Source: G958295645 sp965242735 (GTDB taxonomy: Bacteria; Gemmatimonadota; Gemmatimonadetes; Longimicrobiales; Gaopeijiaceae). From it: a DNA stretch of 64,000 bases. The position numbers and the translations under genes were made by a program. Shown one piece after another: positions 8,344 to 16,850 of the stretch. The DNA is taken from positions 3,100,001 to 3,164,000 of the forward strand of contig OZ251497.1 in NCBI GenBank assembly GCA_965242735.1. Direction: 5' to 3'. Each line of letters starts with the position of its first letter. Position 1 is the stretch's first letter. The notes under the pieces were generated by a model. The model searched no databases. It saw nothing but the letters and a program-made list of their open reading frames with translations, and had not been told where the DNA came from.

Positions 8344-10242
8344 ATGAGCAGAGGAGTCGAAGAAGCCCACGGGGGAACGAGCCCCTTCGGCCGGTCCGTG
8401 CACTCCGTCCGCGTTCGCCTGCTGGCAACGGCCGCGGCCGCCGGCCTGGCCGGCTTGGCCGGAGCTTGCGCCGATCTGGCATTCAGCCCGCGGACGTCCC
8501 CGGCTTCCCTGGGCGTCTCGCCTGCCGACACCCTGTTCACCGTCGGCGACACGGTTCGCTTTTCCGTCACGGTGTTCGACGAGGCGGGCCGTCCGATGCC
8601 GACCCCGCCGACGTGGATCCAGCCGAAATGGTCGGCGGACGACACGGCCGCGATACGCTTCTTGGACGACGGCCGGGCGGTGGCGTTCAAGGCGGCCGAC
8701 ACCAAGATCACCGCCGAAATGGCGGGGCTGGTGGGCCGCACGCCCCTGCGGGCCAACCCTCGGCGGGCCCGCCTCTCGGCGCCCGTCCACTATCTCACGC
8801 AGGGCGTGCAGGACAGCGTCGGCGGCGTGCCTCTGGTCTCGGGCAAGCAGGCGTTGCTGCGCGTGTTCGCCGTGACCGATCAGGAGGCCTACTTCGACTT
8901 GAAGGTGCGGGCCACCTTCAAGCGGCCCGGCGGGCTCGAGCTGGCCGTGCCGATGCGCTCGGTTGCGCGCGTGGTGCCCACGGGCGTGGACCAGGGGGCC
9001 CTCGACCTCTCCTTCAACGGCTTGGTGCCAGGCGTCATGATCGTCCCCGGCACGACCATGGTCATCGAACTGGACCCGGAGCGCACCATCGAGCTGTCGC
9101 CGGGCAGCGCCCCCCGCATTCCGAAGACGGGCGAAATCGCACTGGACGTCCGGGAAGTCCCGCCGTTGGACCTCACCGTCGTGCCCGTGGTGAGCACGCT
9201 GGACCCCAACGCCACGATCGTCGAAGCGACGCGCGGACTCGACGCCGACAGCGAGCCGCTGCGCCTGGCCCGGTCGGTCTTGCCGATAGACGAGGTCGAC
9301 GTGTCGGTGCGCCAAGCCTACGAGACTTCCGTCGACCTGACGACCAGTCCGGGCTGGGTGCGGCTTCTGGAGGAGCTCACGCTGTTGTACAAGACGGAGC
9401 GAGTTCGCGGGTACTACTACGGGGCGCTGTCGCCGTCGGGCGACGCCGCCCGCACCGGCATCGGCTACGTCGCGATAGAGTCCATCGCCGCCGGCCTGCT
9501 GGACCCCCAAGTGATTGCGCACGAGCTGGGGCACAACATGTCCCTGAAGCACGCGCCGTGCGGAGGCGCGGCGTTCCCGGACCAGCATTTTCCGTACGAG
9601 GACGGCGCCATCGGCGTGTGGGGATACGACTTCCGTTCCGGCCGGATCGTGTTCCCGGGGCTGCACAAGGACGTGATGGGCTACTGCAAGCCCGTTTGGG
9701 GAAGCGACTACCACTTCAAGCGCGCCTTGGCGTTTCGGGTGGAAGACGAGGCCGCCTGGGCCAGGCGGCCGCCCGAGACGACGCCGACGCTGCTGCTCTG
9801 GGGCAACACGGGGCTCGGGCCGGACGCCGAGCCGAGGATCGAGCCGGTGTTCGCCGCCGACGCCTATCCGTCCTTGCCCGACGAGCCGGGACCGTATCGC
9901 CTGGACGGCCTGAGCGCGGCAGGACAACGACTGTTCACGCTCAGCTTCGGCGCGGCGGAGGACGAGTTCGGGGGCGCGCCGTTCGCCTTTGCGGTGCCGG
10001 TGGACCCCTCATGGGACGGCGCGCTGGCCGAGGTCGTGCTCACGGGGCCGGACGGCGACTTTCGGCTCGGCCGTGGCGGCGCGACGCCCACCGCATTGGT
10101 CCGAGACCGGGCGACCGGCCAACTGCGCGCCATCGTGCGCGACTGGTCCGGCGTCCTGCCCCGGTGGACGAGCCGTCTCGTTCCGGAGGAGCCGGACATC
10201 GTCGTGAGCGACGGGGTTCCCGCTCCGACGCAACAACGCTGA
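8344..10242 (+). CDS. Metzincin-type zinc metalloprotease lipoprotein (paralogue 2)
   Basis: This 632-residue paralogue of the protein at 5817 has the same architecture: a signal with lipobox (GLAGLAGAC), an Ig-like N-terminal part (SVTVFDEAGRPMPTPPTW matches DQDGEEMPGPPSW in paralogue 1), and the zinc motif HELGHNMSLKH at residues 393-403. A DVMGYC stretch follows where the Met-turn should be, and a C-terminal beta-rich region resembles the other copy. The codon usage is the high-GC type of the chromosome, whereas paralogue 1 is somewhat more mixed. The ATG at 8344 gives a slightly long N-region before the signal; a shorter start is possible. tRNA-Pro lies 50 bp downstream on the other strand. 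Confidence 0.82.
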   Translation: MSRGVEEAHGGTSPFGRSVHSVRVRLLATAAAAGLAGLAGACADLAFSPRTSPASLGVSPADTLFTVGDTVRFSVTVFDEAGRPMPTPPTWIQPKWSADDTAAIRFLDDGRAVAFKAADTKITAEMAGLVGRTPLRANPRRARLSAPVHYLTQGVQDSVGGVPLVSGKQALLRVFAVTDQEAYFDLKVRATFKRPGGLELAVPMRSVARVVPTGVDQGALDLSFNGLVPGVMIVPGTTMVIELDPERTIELSPGSAPRIPKTGEIALDVREVPPLDLTVVPVVSTLDPNATIVEATRGLDADSEPLRLARSVLPIDEVDVSVRQAYETSVDLTTSPGWVRLLEELTLLYKTERVRGYYYGALSPSGDAARTGIGYVAIESIAAGLLDPQVIAHELGHNMSLKHAPCGGAAFPDQHFPYEDGAIGVWGYDFRSGRIVFPGLHKDVMGYCKPVWGSDYHFKRALAFRVEDEAAWARRPPETTPTLLLWGNTGLGPDAEPRIEPVFAADAYPSLPDEPGPYRLDGLSAAGQRLFTLSFGAAEDEFGGAPFAFAVPVDPSWDGALAEVVLTGPDGDFRLGRGGATPTALVRDRATGQLRAIVRDWSGVLPRWTSRLVPEEPDIVVSDGVPAPTQQR

Positions 10243-10291
10243 CTCGCCTCCAACCTTCCGGCGCACCGCCTCAGCAGCTCTCGGCCCTCAG

Positions 10292-10365
10292 TCGGGACGG
10301 CCGGATTTGAACCGGCGACCCCCTGAACCCCATTCAGGTGCGCTACCGGACTGCGCCACGTCCCG
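10292..10365 (-). tRNA. tRNA-Pro (GGG anticodon)
   Basis: Read on the minus strand, this gives a 74-nt cloverleaf. The 5' acceptor CGGGACG pairs with 3' CGTCCCG and a discriminator A. The anticodon stem CCTGA/TCAGG closes a seven-base loop with GGG at positions 34-36. The T-arm contains GGTTCAAATCC. CCA is not encoded. Confidence 0.95.
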
Positions 10366-10426
10366 AGCCCAAGCGCAGGCAAGGTAACGCCGGAGCGGCC
10401 GAAACGGCAACGCGGGACGGCGTTGG

Positions 10427-11599
10427 CTACGCGCCGACTCGTGGAACGCCACGGGGCCACGGTCCGGCGAGGGCCGCCCGGATGCGGCGCACGTCCGAGG
10501 GACTGGTGCGGCAGCATCCCCCGACCGCCGACGCACCCGCTTCGACCCAAGCGCGCGCCGGATGGAACGGCGGGCCTGCACCTCCCAGGGACGGACCGCT
10601 GCTGGAGGCGGACGTCCCGGCGCCCGCCGGCGAGCCGACATCTCCCAACGAACCGGCGCCGGAAACGGACGCCCCGGTGCCCGCCGGCGCGTCGGCATGT
10701 CCCAAGGACGCCCCGGCGCCCGCCAACGAGTCCGCATTCCTCGGCGCATCCGACCAGCTCCGGCTCGCCGCGTCGTAGGCCCCGCCCGCGTTCGGGTAGG
10801 CCACGACCGGCTTGTCGGTCTCGGCGGCGATCGCAGCCACCAGCGCCGGCGCCAAGGCCGGGTCCACGCAGTTGACTCCGACGGCGAAGACGCCCGGAGC
10901 CGCATCCGCCAGCGCGGCGGCAACACCGACCGGCGTTCCGTCGCAGAGAGAGCGCTCGTCGTGGCAGCTGAACGACAGCCAAGCGGGCTTGCCGTCCGCC
11001 GCGCCGGCCAATTCGGCGAGGACCTCCGCCTCGTCGAGGCTGGGAATGGTCTCGCAGGCCAGCAGGTCGGCGTCGCTGGCCGCCAGGAGCTCCCAGCGGC
11101 GCCGGTGGAAGCGCGCCAGCGCGCGGCGGCCCACCCCGTAGCGGCCGCGGTACTCGGAGCCGTCGGCCAGGAACGCCCCGTAGGGTCCGACGCTGGCCCC
11201 GACGATCGGGCGAAGCCGGCCTTGGCGGGCGCCGGGCTCCGCCCAGAAGTCCCGGCGCGCGCGCACCGCCAGCCGCACGGCCTCCCGCAGGACTTCTTCA
11301 GCCTCGGCGACGCTCAGGCCGCGCGCCGCCAAGCCGGGAATCGTGGCTTGGTAGGTCGCGGTCAGGATGCAGTCGGCCCCGGCGGCCAGGTAGGCCCGGT
11401 GCACGGCTTCGATCGCGCCGGGATCGTCCAGCAAGACCCGCGCCGACCACAGCGGATCGTCGAGATCGTGCCCGACGCGCTCCAGCTCCGTGGCCAGTCC
11501 TCCGTCCAGCACGACCGGTCCGCCCCCGGCCAGGAACGGCGAGAACGGCGACGAACGGCCGCTACCCGACACGGGCGGCCGCGCTGGCGCGACGCACAC
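10427..11599 (-). CDS. Homocysteine S-methyltransferase family protein
   Basis: This 390-residue enzyme of the MmuM/BHMT type would transfer a methyl group (for example from S-methylmethionine) to homocysteine, giving methionine in the cytoplasm. The (beta/alpha)8 fold begins with VVLDGGLATELER. The zinc-binding cysteines appear in VGVNC and in GGCCRTSP near the C-terminus, as in the family. Residues of about 285-345 are a low-complexity insertion rich in Gly, Ala and Ser, made of degenerate 39-57 bp repeats, inserted just before the last zinc motif. The start at 11599 lies in a region duplicated with a 74-bp period, so the first 20 or so residues are probably a product of that duplication and the native start could lie nearer residue 25. 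Confidence 0.85.
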   Translation of the reverse strand: MCVAPARPPVSGSGRSSPFSPFLAGGGPVVLDGGLATELERVGHDLDDPLWSARVLLDDPGAIEAVHRAYLAAGADCILTATYQATIPGLAARGLSVAEAEEVLREAVRLAVRARRDFWAEPGARQGRLRPIVGASVGPYGAFLADGSEYRGRYGVGRRALARFHRRRWELLAASDADLLACETIPSLDEAEVLAELAGAADGKPAWLSFSCHDERSLCDGTPVGVAAALADAAPGVFAVGVNCVDPALAPALVAAIAAETDKPVVAYPNAGGAYDAASRSWSDAPRNADSLAGAGASLGHADAPAGTGASVSGAGSLGDVGSPAGAGTSASSSGPSLGGAGPPFHPARAWVEAGASAVGGCCRTSPSDVRRIRAALAGPWPRGVPRVGA

Positions 11600-11642
11600 G
11601 TTCGCGAAACGGCGAGAACGGCGACGAACGGCCGCTACCCGC
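11538..11642. repeat. Exact 31-bp direct repeat, 74-bp period, over a gene start
   Basis: A 31-bp sequence beginning ggcgagaacggcgacgaacg occurs at 11538-11568 and again at 11612-11642. The first copy lies in the beginning of the homocysteine methyltransferase reading frame; the second lies in the gap between that gene and the GroES-like gene. The 74-bp spacing and placement match the other boundary duplications in this window. Confidence 0.85.
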
Positions 11643-11650
11643 CGGCGCCG

Positions 11651-12004
11651 CTACGCCGCCTCCCGCACCAGCGCCAGAATCGCGGCTTGCGGCACCACCA
11701 GGTAGCGCTTGTTCTCAAAGGAGATCTCCACCGCCGCCTTGCGAAAGAAGATCGCGAAGTCGCCCGCGCGAGCCTGCACCGGCAGGTACTTGGCCTCGCC
11801 GGACGCGATCTTCCACGGCTCTTCGTCCAGATCGGCAGGCGCGCCAATCGGCGTGCCCGGCCCCGTGCCCAGCACCCGGCCTCCCTGCACCGACTGTCGG
11901 TCCACCGCCGAAGCCGGCAAGTAGAGCCCGACCTTCGTGCGGTCCTCCCCCTCTTCGGGCTCCACGAGCACGCGGTCGCCCACGACGATCAGCTGCTTTC
12001 CCAT
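11651..12004 (-). CDS. GroES-family co-chaperonin-like protein
   Basis: The 117-residue protein matches the Cpn10 beta-barrel: LIVVGDRVLVEPEEGEDRTKVGLYLP at the N-terminus (shown in two parts in the family as the DRVLV core and the mobile loop), then GRVLGTGPG, and a C-terminal FENKRYLVVPQAAILAL in place of the usual DG..Y.I....DILA. It is slightly longer than GroES, with an insert (PADLDEEPWKIASGEAKYLP). It is not next to a groEL gene, so it is probably an accessory paralogue rather than the main co-chaperonin. It lies 37 bp downstream of the DegT aminotransferase gene on the same strand and may be co-transcribed. Confidence 0.8.
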   Translation of the reverse strand: MGKQLIVVGDRVLVEPEEGEDRTKVGLYLPASAVDRQSVQGGRVLGTGPGTPIGAPADLDEEPWKIASGEAKYLPVQARAGDFAIFFRKAAVEISFENKRYLVVPQAAILALVREAA

Positions 12005-12041
12005 TGCCCCTCCAGTGCTCCCTTTTCCTCCCACAACAAGA

Positions 12042-13205
12042 TCACGCCGCGCGCGCCCCGGCCAACGCGCCTTCGAGCGCCTCCGCCACGCGCTGAATCG
12101 CACCGTCCGCCAGCTCCGGATAGACCGGCAGCGCCAGCGCGCGGTCCGCCGCCCGCTCGCTCGCCGGACAGTCGCCGCGTCGGCCGCCCAACCCGCTGAA
12201 GCAAGGCTGCAAGTGGAGCGGGAGCGGATAATACACCGCCGTCCCGATCCGCGCCCGCTCCAGCGCACCGCGCACCGCGTCGCGGTTGGGCACGCGCACG
12301 ACGTACTGATTGAACACCTGCCGTCCGCCCGGCGGCTCCTCCATCGCGGGGAGCTCCAGGCCCAAGTCGCCCAAATCCTCGCGGCCGAGCAGGTCCGCGT
12401 ACCGGCGGGCGTTGGCGCGTCGGCCCTCCGTCCAGCCGTCCAGCCGGGGCAGCTTGGCCCGCACGACGGCGGCCTGGAGCGCATCCAGACGGAAGTTGCC
12501 CCCGACCACGTCGTGGAAGTACTGCCGCGTCTGGCCGTGCATGCGCAGCGCCGCCACCCTGCCAGCGCGCTCCGCGTCGTTGGCGACCACCATGCCCCCG
12601 TCGCCGAACGCGCCCAGGTTCTTGGTGGGAAAGAAGGAAAAGCACCCGTAGTGGCCGATCGAGCCCGCCCGGTGCCCCCGGTACTCGGCGCCGACGGCCT
12701 GCGCGGCGTCCTCGACGACCACGAGCCCGTGGCGCTCCGCAATGTCCATGATCGGCGCCATGTCGGCCATGCGACCGAAGAGGTGGACCGGGACGAGCGC
12801 CTTGGTGCGCTGGGTGACGCGCCGCTCGATCTGGGCGGGATCGATGTTGAGCGTGACGGGATCGACGTCGGCGAACACGGGCGTGGCCCCCAAGCGGGCG
12901 ACGACGCCGGCGGTGGCGAAGAACGAGTACGGCGTGGTGACGACTTCGTCGCCGGGGCCGACCCCTTCGGCCATCAAGGCGGCCAGCAGGGCGTCCGTGC
13001 CGGAGGAAACGCCGACGGCATGCGCGCAGCCGCAGTACCGGGCCAGCGCGCGCTCGCATTCTTCGACGACTTCGCCCAGGACGAAGCGCTGCGAGCGGAC
13101 GACGGCGTCGATCGCCGCGCGAACCTCGGCCTCGACTTGAGCGAACTGGGCGGAAAGATCGAGCAGAGGGACAGCGTCCGCCGACCCTGTCGGCGTCTTG
13201 CTCAC
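12042..13205 (-). CDS. DegT/DnrJ/EryC1/StrS family PLP aminotransferase
   Basis: This 387-residue PLP-dependent enzyme typically aminates nucleotide-linked keto sugars for surface polysaccharide or glycan assembly. Landmarks are VSSGTDALLAALMA (cofactor phosphate loop), VVVEDAAQAVGAEY (the Asp contacting the PLP ring), and FSFFPTKNLGAFGDGG with the Schiff-base lysine. The family C-terminal YYPLPLHLQPCF is present. I start at GTG 13205, which overlaps the stop of the upstream methyltransferase gene (GTGA) and gives the family-typical N-terminus VPLLDLSAQ after 14 residues. Much longer in-frame extensions read antisense-like sequence. No other sugar-nucleotide genes are nearby. Confidence 0.87.
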   Translation of the reverse strand: MSKTPTGSADAVPLLDLSAQFAQVEAEVRAAIDAVVRSQRFVLGEVVEECERALARYCGCAHAVGVSSGTDALLAALMAEGVGPGDEVVTTPYSFFATAGVVARLGATPVFADVDPVTLNIDPAQIERRVTQRTKALVPVHLFGRMADMAPIMDIAERHGLVVVEDAAQAVGAEYRGHRAGSIGHYGCFSFFPTKNLGAFGDGGMVVANDAERAGRVAALRMHGQTRQYFHDVVGGNFRLDALQAAVVRAKLPRLDGWTEGRRANARRYADLLGREDLGDLGLELPAMEEPPGGRQVFNQYVVRVPNRDAVRGALERARIGTAVYYPLPLHLQPCFSGLGGRRGDCPASERAADRALALPVYPELADGAIQRVAEALEGALAGARAA

Positions 13206-13747
13206 CAGAATCGTCCCTGGGCGGGCCCGCCCTCCAGTTCCAGCAACCGCCGCTTGCGCTCCAACCCGCCGCCGTAGCCGCCCAGCGCGCCGCCGGTCCG
13301 CACCACGCGGTGGCAGGGCACCACCACGGCCAGGCGATTGTCGCCGTTGGCCCGGCCCACGGCGCGTTGTCCTCCCTCGCAGTCCACGCGGCGAGAGAGC
13401 TCTTCGTAGCTGATCGTCTCGCCGAACGGAATCGCGAGCAGCTGGCGCCAGACGCGTTCCTGGAAGGGCGTGCCGGCCAGCACAAGCGGGAGGTCGAAGT
13501 CGCGTCGCTCTCCGTCGAAGTACTCGCCCAGCTGCCGCGCCAAGGCCTCGAAGCGCGGGTGCGGGCTCGCCTCGCTCGGCACGGGTCCGAAGCGCACCTC
13601 GATCCGCTTCCACTGCAAGGGCAGCATCCGCCGGTCCGCGAATTCCAGGAGGCAGAGGCCCTCGTCGGTCGCGCACGCCTCCATAGGGCCAAGCGGCGTC
13701 TCGATGCGCTGGCGCACCAGTTGGGTTGCCGTCACCGGGCGGCGCAT
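13202..13747 (-). CDS. ogt: Methylated-DNA--protein-cysteine S-methyltransferase (MGMT/Ogt)
   Basis: This is a suicide repair protein that moves the methyl group from O6-methylguanine to its own cysteine. The active-site signature VVPCHRVVR is intact, with the helix-turn-helix stretch PFQERVWRQLLAIPFGETISY before it and GALGGYGGGLERKRRLL after it. The N-terminal ribonuclease-like domain is short (about 80 residues). I choose ATG 13747 (181 residues, usual size); a longer start at 13831 adds 28 low-complexity residues. It ends in a GTGA overlap with the DegT aminotransferase and lies downstream of an AlkA-like glycosylase, making a small alkylation-repair cluster. Confidence 0.92.
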   Translation of the reverse strand: MRRPVTATQLVRQRIETPLGPMEACATDEGLCLLEFADRRMLPLQWKRIEVRFGPVPSEASPHPRFEALARQLGEYFDGERRDFDLPLVLAGTPFQERVWRQLLAIPFGETISYEELSRRVDCEGGQRAVGRANGDNRLAVVVPCHRVVRTGGALGGYGGGLERKRRLLELEGGPAQGRFW

Positions 13748-13859
13748 GGCGTCGCGGGGGCCCCGGGAAGGAACGCCCGGCTCCCACGGGTTGCGCCCGC
13801 TGCCGTCGCGAGCGGCAGGGTCGCGTCGCAACGGCGGCTGCCCGATCCCCGTGCGCTTC

Positions 13860-14510
13860 TCACGCCCGGCCGCCCTTGGCTTCGTCGACCAGCCGGTACA
13901 GGTACCAGGTCGCCACCGACCGCAACGGGCGCCATCGTTCGGCCCGGGCCAGCAGGTCCCTCGGCGCAGGGCGTTCGGCCAGTCCGTCCAGAAGGCGGGC
14001 GCCCTCGCGCACGCCCAGGTCGCCGGCCGGCATCACGTCGAGCCGGCCCAGGCGGAAGATCAGAAACATCTGGGCTGTCCATTCGCCCACGCCCCAGACG
14101 CCCGCCAGCATCGCCACCACCTCGCGGTCGCTCATCCGGCCCACGGCGCGCAGACGGACGGCGCCCGACGTGCTCTTGGCGGCCAGATCGACGATGGCCC
14201 GGGTCTTGGCCGCCGACAGCCCGGCCCCGCGGAAGTCCTCGGCGGGCATCCGCAGGCATTCCTCCGCGCTCGGAAACGCCCGTCCCGGCGTCAGCGCGCA
14301 CACGCGCTTGTAGATCGTGGCGGCCGCGGCCCCGGCGAGCTGCTGGTACACCACGGAGCGCGCGACGGCCTGGAAATGCGATCCGCGCGCCAAGTACCCT
14401 CTGGGGAATCCGGGATACCGGTCCAGCCGCCGCATGGCCGCGCCCAAGACGGGATCGGCCCGCGCCAGCGCCCGCAGAGCTTCCTTGGTGGGCTCGACGG
14501 CCTTCGCCAA
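13860..14510 (-). CDS. DNA-3-methyladenine glycosylase (AlkA-like, HhH-GPD)
   Basis: The 216-residue protein is a helix-hairpin-helix glycosylase that removes alkylated bases from DNA. The hairpin appears as AGVWGVGEWTAQMFLIF, followed by the catalytic Asp in DVMPAGDLGVREG. The N-terminal stretch FQAVARSVVYQQLAGAAA contains the family's VYQQLS-like motif. The start is a TTG at 14510, 6 bp after the FabV stop, so translation is probably coupled. The downstream neighbour is the O6-methylguanine methyltransferase gene, consistent with shared alkylation-damage repair. Confidence 0.9.
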   Translation of the reverse strand: MAKAVEPTKEALRALARADPVLGAAMRRLDRYPGFPRGYLARGSHFQAVARSVVYQQLAGAAAATIYKRVCALTPGRAFPSAEECLRMPAEDFRGAGLSAAKTRAIVDLAAKSTSGAVRLRAVGRMSDREVVAMLAGVWGVGEWTAQMFLIFRLGRLDVMPAGDLGVREGARLLDGLAERPAPRDLLARAERWRPLRSVATWYLYRLVDEAKGGRA

Positions 14511-14516
14511 CGCCCT

Positions 14517-15719
14517 TCAGTCCGTCGCCAAGCCGGGGATCGGCACCATCGGATCGACGTCCTCGTCGTAGTCCACGCCCGGCGCCTCGAACCCGAACAA
14601 ACGAAGGAAGTCCCGGCGGTACCCCTCCACGTCGGCTTCGCCGGCCAGCGTCTCCGTCGAGATCCGCTCCCAGGTCGAGAGGACGGCCGCCTGCGTCTCG
14701 GGCTTCATCTCGAGGTCGTCCAAGCGAATGAAGCCCTTCGGGTCCGCGTCGACGCCGGCGTTCCCGTAGACCTTGGAGCCGTACAGCCGCACCGCCTGCT
14801 CGACGGCGCCTTCGTGGTCGCCGGCCGCCTTCATGACCTTGTAGAGGACGGCCATGTAGAGGGGCACGACCGGAATGGCCGCGCTCGACTGCGTGACGAT
14901 GGCCTTCATGACCGCGACGTGCGCCCCGCCCCCGCCCGCGTCGCGGAGCCGCGCGTCCAAGCGCTTGGCGGTCTCGTGGAGGTGGGCCTTGGCCTGCCCG
15001 ATCGCCCCGTCCCTGTAGATCGGCCACGTGAGCTGCGGCCCCACGTAGCTGTAGGCGAAGGTGCGGCATCCGGGCGCGAGCACGCCTGCGCCGTCCAGCA
15101 CGTCCATCCAGGCCGCCCAGTCCTCGCCCCCCATGACGGCCACGGTCGCGTCGACCTCCTCGGGCGTGGCGGGCGGCAGCTCCGTGGGCACGACCTCGCC
15201 CGTGTCCGTGTTGAGCGTCTTGGAGCGGTAGGCTTCGCCGATCGGCTTGAGCACGGACGCATGGACGCGCCCCGTCTCCGGATCGGCGCGGCGCGGAGCG
15301 GCCACCGAGTAGACGACGCAGTCCACCGGGGGGAAGCCAAGACGAGCCAGCGCGGCGGCCGTTCGCTGCTTCGTCTCCGGGGCGAACGCGTCGCCGTCGA
15401 GGCAGGCCGACTGGAGCCCGGCCCGGCGAGCCTCCTCTTCGAACGCCGCCGTGTTGTACCAGCCCGCCGTGGCCGGACGCCGCTCCGTGGGCGCGCGGTC
15501 CAGGAAGACGCCGAAGGTGGCCGCGCCCCCGCCGAACGCCAGCGCGATTCGAGACGCCAACCCGTAGCTGGCGGACGCCCCGACCACCAGCGCCGAGCAA
15601 GGCGGCGCCGCAAGCGGACGGGCGCGCGCATGAGCCATCTGGGCGCGCACGTTGGCCGCGCATCCCGCCGGATGCGACGTGACGCAGAGGAAGCCGCGCA
15701 CCTTGGGACGAATGATCAT
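14517..15719 (-). CDS. fabV: Trans-2-enoyl-CoA/ACP reductase FabV
   Basis: The 400-residue protein matches the FabV/TER family, which reduces trans-2-enoyl thioesters with NAD(P)H in fatty-acid synthesis. It begins MIIRPKVRGFLCVTSHPAGC, typical of the family. The nucleotide-binding loop is VVGASASYGLASRIALAFGGG, quoted here as the core GASASYGLASRIALAFGG. The active-site Y-x8-K pair appears in IYRDGAIGQAK after the FAYSYVGP stretch. The length is the usual 400. ATG 15719 is the family start. It is transcribed ahead of the alkylation-repair genes, with only 6 bp separating them. Confidence 0.93.
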   Translation of the reverse strand: MIIRPKVRGFLCVTSHPAGCAANVRAQMAHARARPLAAPPCSALVVGASASYGLASRIALAFGGGAATFGVFLDRAPTERRPATAGWYNTAAFEEEARRAGLQSACLDGDAFAPETKQRTAAALARLGFPPVDCVVYSVAAPRRADPETGRVHASVLKPIGEAYRSKTLNTDTGEVVPTELPPATPEEVDATVAVMGGEDWAAWMDVLDGAGVLAPGCRTFAYSYVGPQLTWPIYRDGAIGQAKAHLHETAKRLDARLRDAGGGGAHVAVMKAIVTQSSAAIPVVPLYMAVLYKVMKAAGDHEGAVEQAVRLYGSKVYGNAGVDADPKGFIRLDDLEMKPETQAAVLSTWERISTETLAGEADVEGYRRDFLRLFGFEAPGVDYDEDVDPMVPIPGLATD

Positions 15720-15787
15720 GATCGCCCCGAATATACTGGACGCGCGGCGGCCCTCTCGGCGCGGCCAGCCAGCGGGCGGAGGAGGCC

Positions 15788-15897
15788 GTCGCAGGCCACC
15801 GGCCCGGACGGCCCCGCGCCGGGCTGTCGAGAGGGCGCCGGGTTCGCCGTGCTGCCCGCGTCGCAGGCCACTGGCCCGGACGGCCCGCGCCGGGCTA
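15788..15897. repeat. Tandem repeat, 72-bp period, ending on a stop codon
   Basis: The sequence beginning gtcgcaggcc and running about 37 bases recurs at 15788 and 15860 with one mismatch and a one- or two-base length difference. The second copy ends in gggctag, which supplies the stop codon of the minus-strand gene at 15895; the first copy ends in gggctgt. Confidence 0.75.
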
Positions 15898-16419
15898 GTT
15901 CGCTCGACGCCCGTCCGGCGTACGCGGAATCGGGCAGGCCCCTCCCCCTCGTCCCGTCGAAATGCCGAGCCGCGCCCAGAAGCTCCGCCCTTCGTCTTCG
16001 TCGTCCGACGGCGCCTCCGCCACGGACTGCGGCAACACCAGCGGAGCGAGCGCGAACGCGGTCGTGGCATGGACCGCCGTGAAGTCCGGGCGCATCGACA
16101 AGGCGACCTGCCTCGGCTTGGCGCGCCCCGCAGGCTCCGCCGACGGCTCCTCGGCCGCAGGCTCGGCAACCGCCTTGACCTCCTGGCGAACCGGCTTGAC
16201 CGGCGTCTCCACCTCCATGCGGACCAGCTCCAGCACCGGCGTCGCGAAGCGCACGGGCTCGGCCCGTTCCGGCTCCGCTTCGACCTGGCGCGCTGGAAGC
16301 GCCGGCGTCTTCCCAGCAAGAACGACGCCGTGCAGAACCATCGACGCGGCCAAGCCAGCCGTCACGGTGCGGCGATGCTTGCGGGCTCTTGCGGTGCGGA
16401 CGCGAGGGGTGCTCGTCAT
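15895..16419 (-). CDS. Small membrane-anchored protein, TonB/energy-transducer-like N-terminus
   Basis: The 174-residue product has a basic N-terminus, one hydrophobic helix (TVTAGLAASMVLHGVVLAG) and then a Pro/Glu/Val-rich stretch (PVRQEVKAVAEPAAEEP). This layout resembles the N-terminal anchor and proline-rich linker of TonB-type proteins, but no TonB C-terminal domain is visible. I do not recognise the remainder. The stop codon lies in the last unit of a 72-bp tandem duplication, so the C-terminus may have been altered. Function unknown. Confidence 0.5.
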   Translation of the reverse strand: MTSTPRVRTARARKHRRTVTAGLAASMVLHGVVLAGKTPALPARQVEAEPERAEPVRFATPVLELVRMEVETPVKPVRQEVKAVAEPAAEEPSAEPAGRAKPRQVALSMRPDFTAVHATTAFALAPLVLPQSVAEAPSDDEDEGRSFWARLGISTGRGGGACPIPRTPDGRRAN

Positions 16420-16850
16420 GTCCGGCGCCTCCGGCTGGGGTGGGATTGGTAGTATAGCGGGTCTTCGACGGGCGTCAAGCGCGAGCGTCCCTGGGGACGT
16501 ATCTTTGGCGGCATGTTGCCACCGATTTCGAGCCACGAGCCACCGACCTCGAACCACTCGCAGTCTCCTCGAGCACGTCCGTGCCCCCAGCCCGGCAAGG
16601 CCCGTCGCGGACCTCACCCGATCGCCCACGCGTCCCCCATCCGCCGTGGCGCATGTTCAAGCCGGCCTAGGAGGCGTCTCCCCGCTCGCGCGCCATGCGC
16701 CGCCACCGCGCCGTCGCCCGACGTTGGCGTGTCATGTCCGCCTGGAGCTTGCGTGCTGCGCCTCCCTGCGTGTCCCTTGGACGGATGGCGGCCGTATTCG
16801 GTTGCAATTACGCGCGTGCATGCACGTCCTGCTTCAAGGTAAGGATTGCC
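16420..16850. other. Intergenic region upstream of DNA methyltransferase
   Basis: About 430 bases between divergent genes. It should hold the promoters of both the small membrane-anchored protein (minus) and the DNA methyltransferase (plus). Several open frames exist, but none has a recognisable product. The last 60 bases are less GC-rich, in keeping with the methyltransferase gene that follows. Confidence 0.5.

Noticed and set aside
15895..16419. True TonB
   Set aside because: Only the N-terminal anchor and Pro/Glu-rich stretch resemble TonB; no C-terminal TonB domain is seen, so it is given as an unknown membrane-anchored protein.
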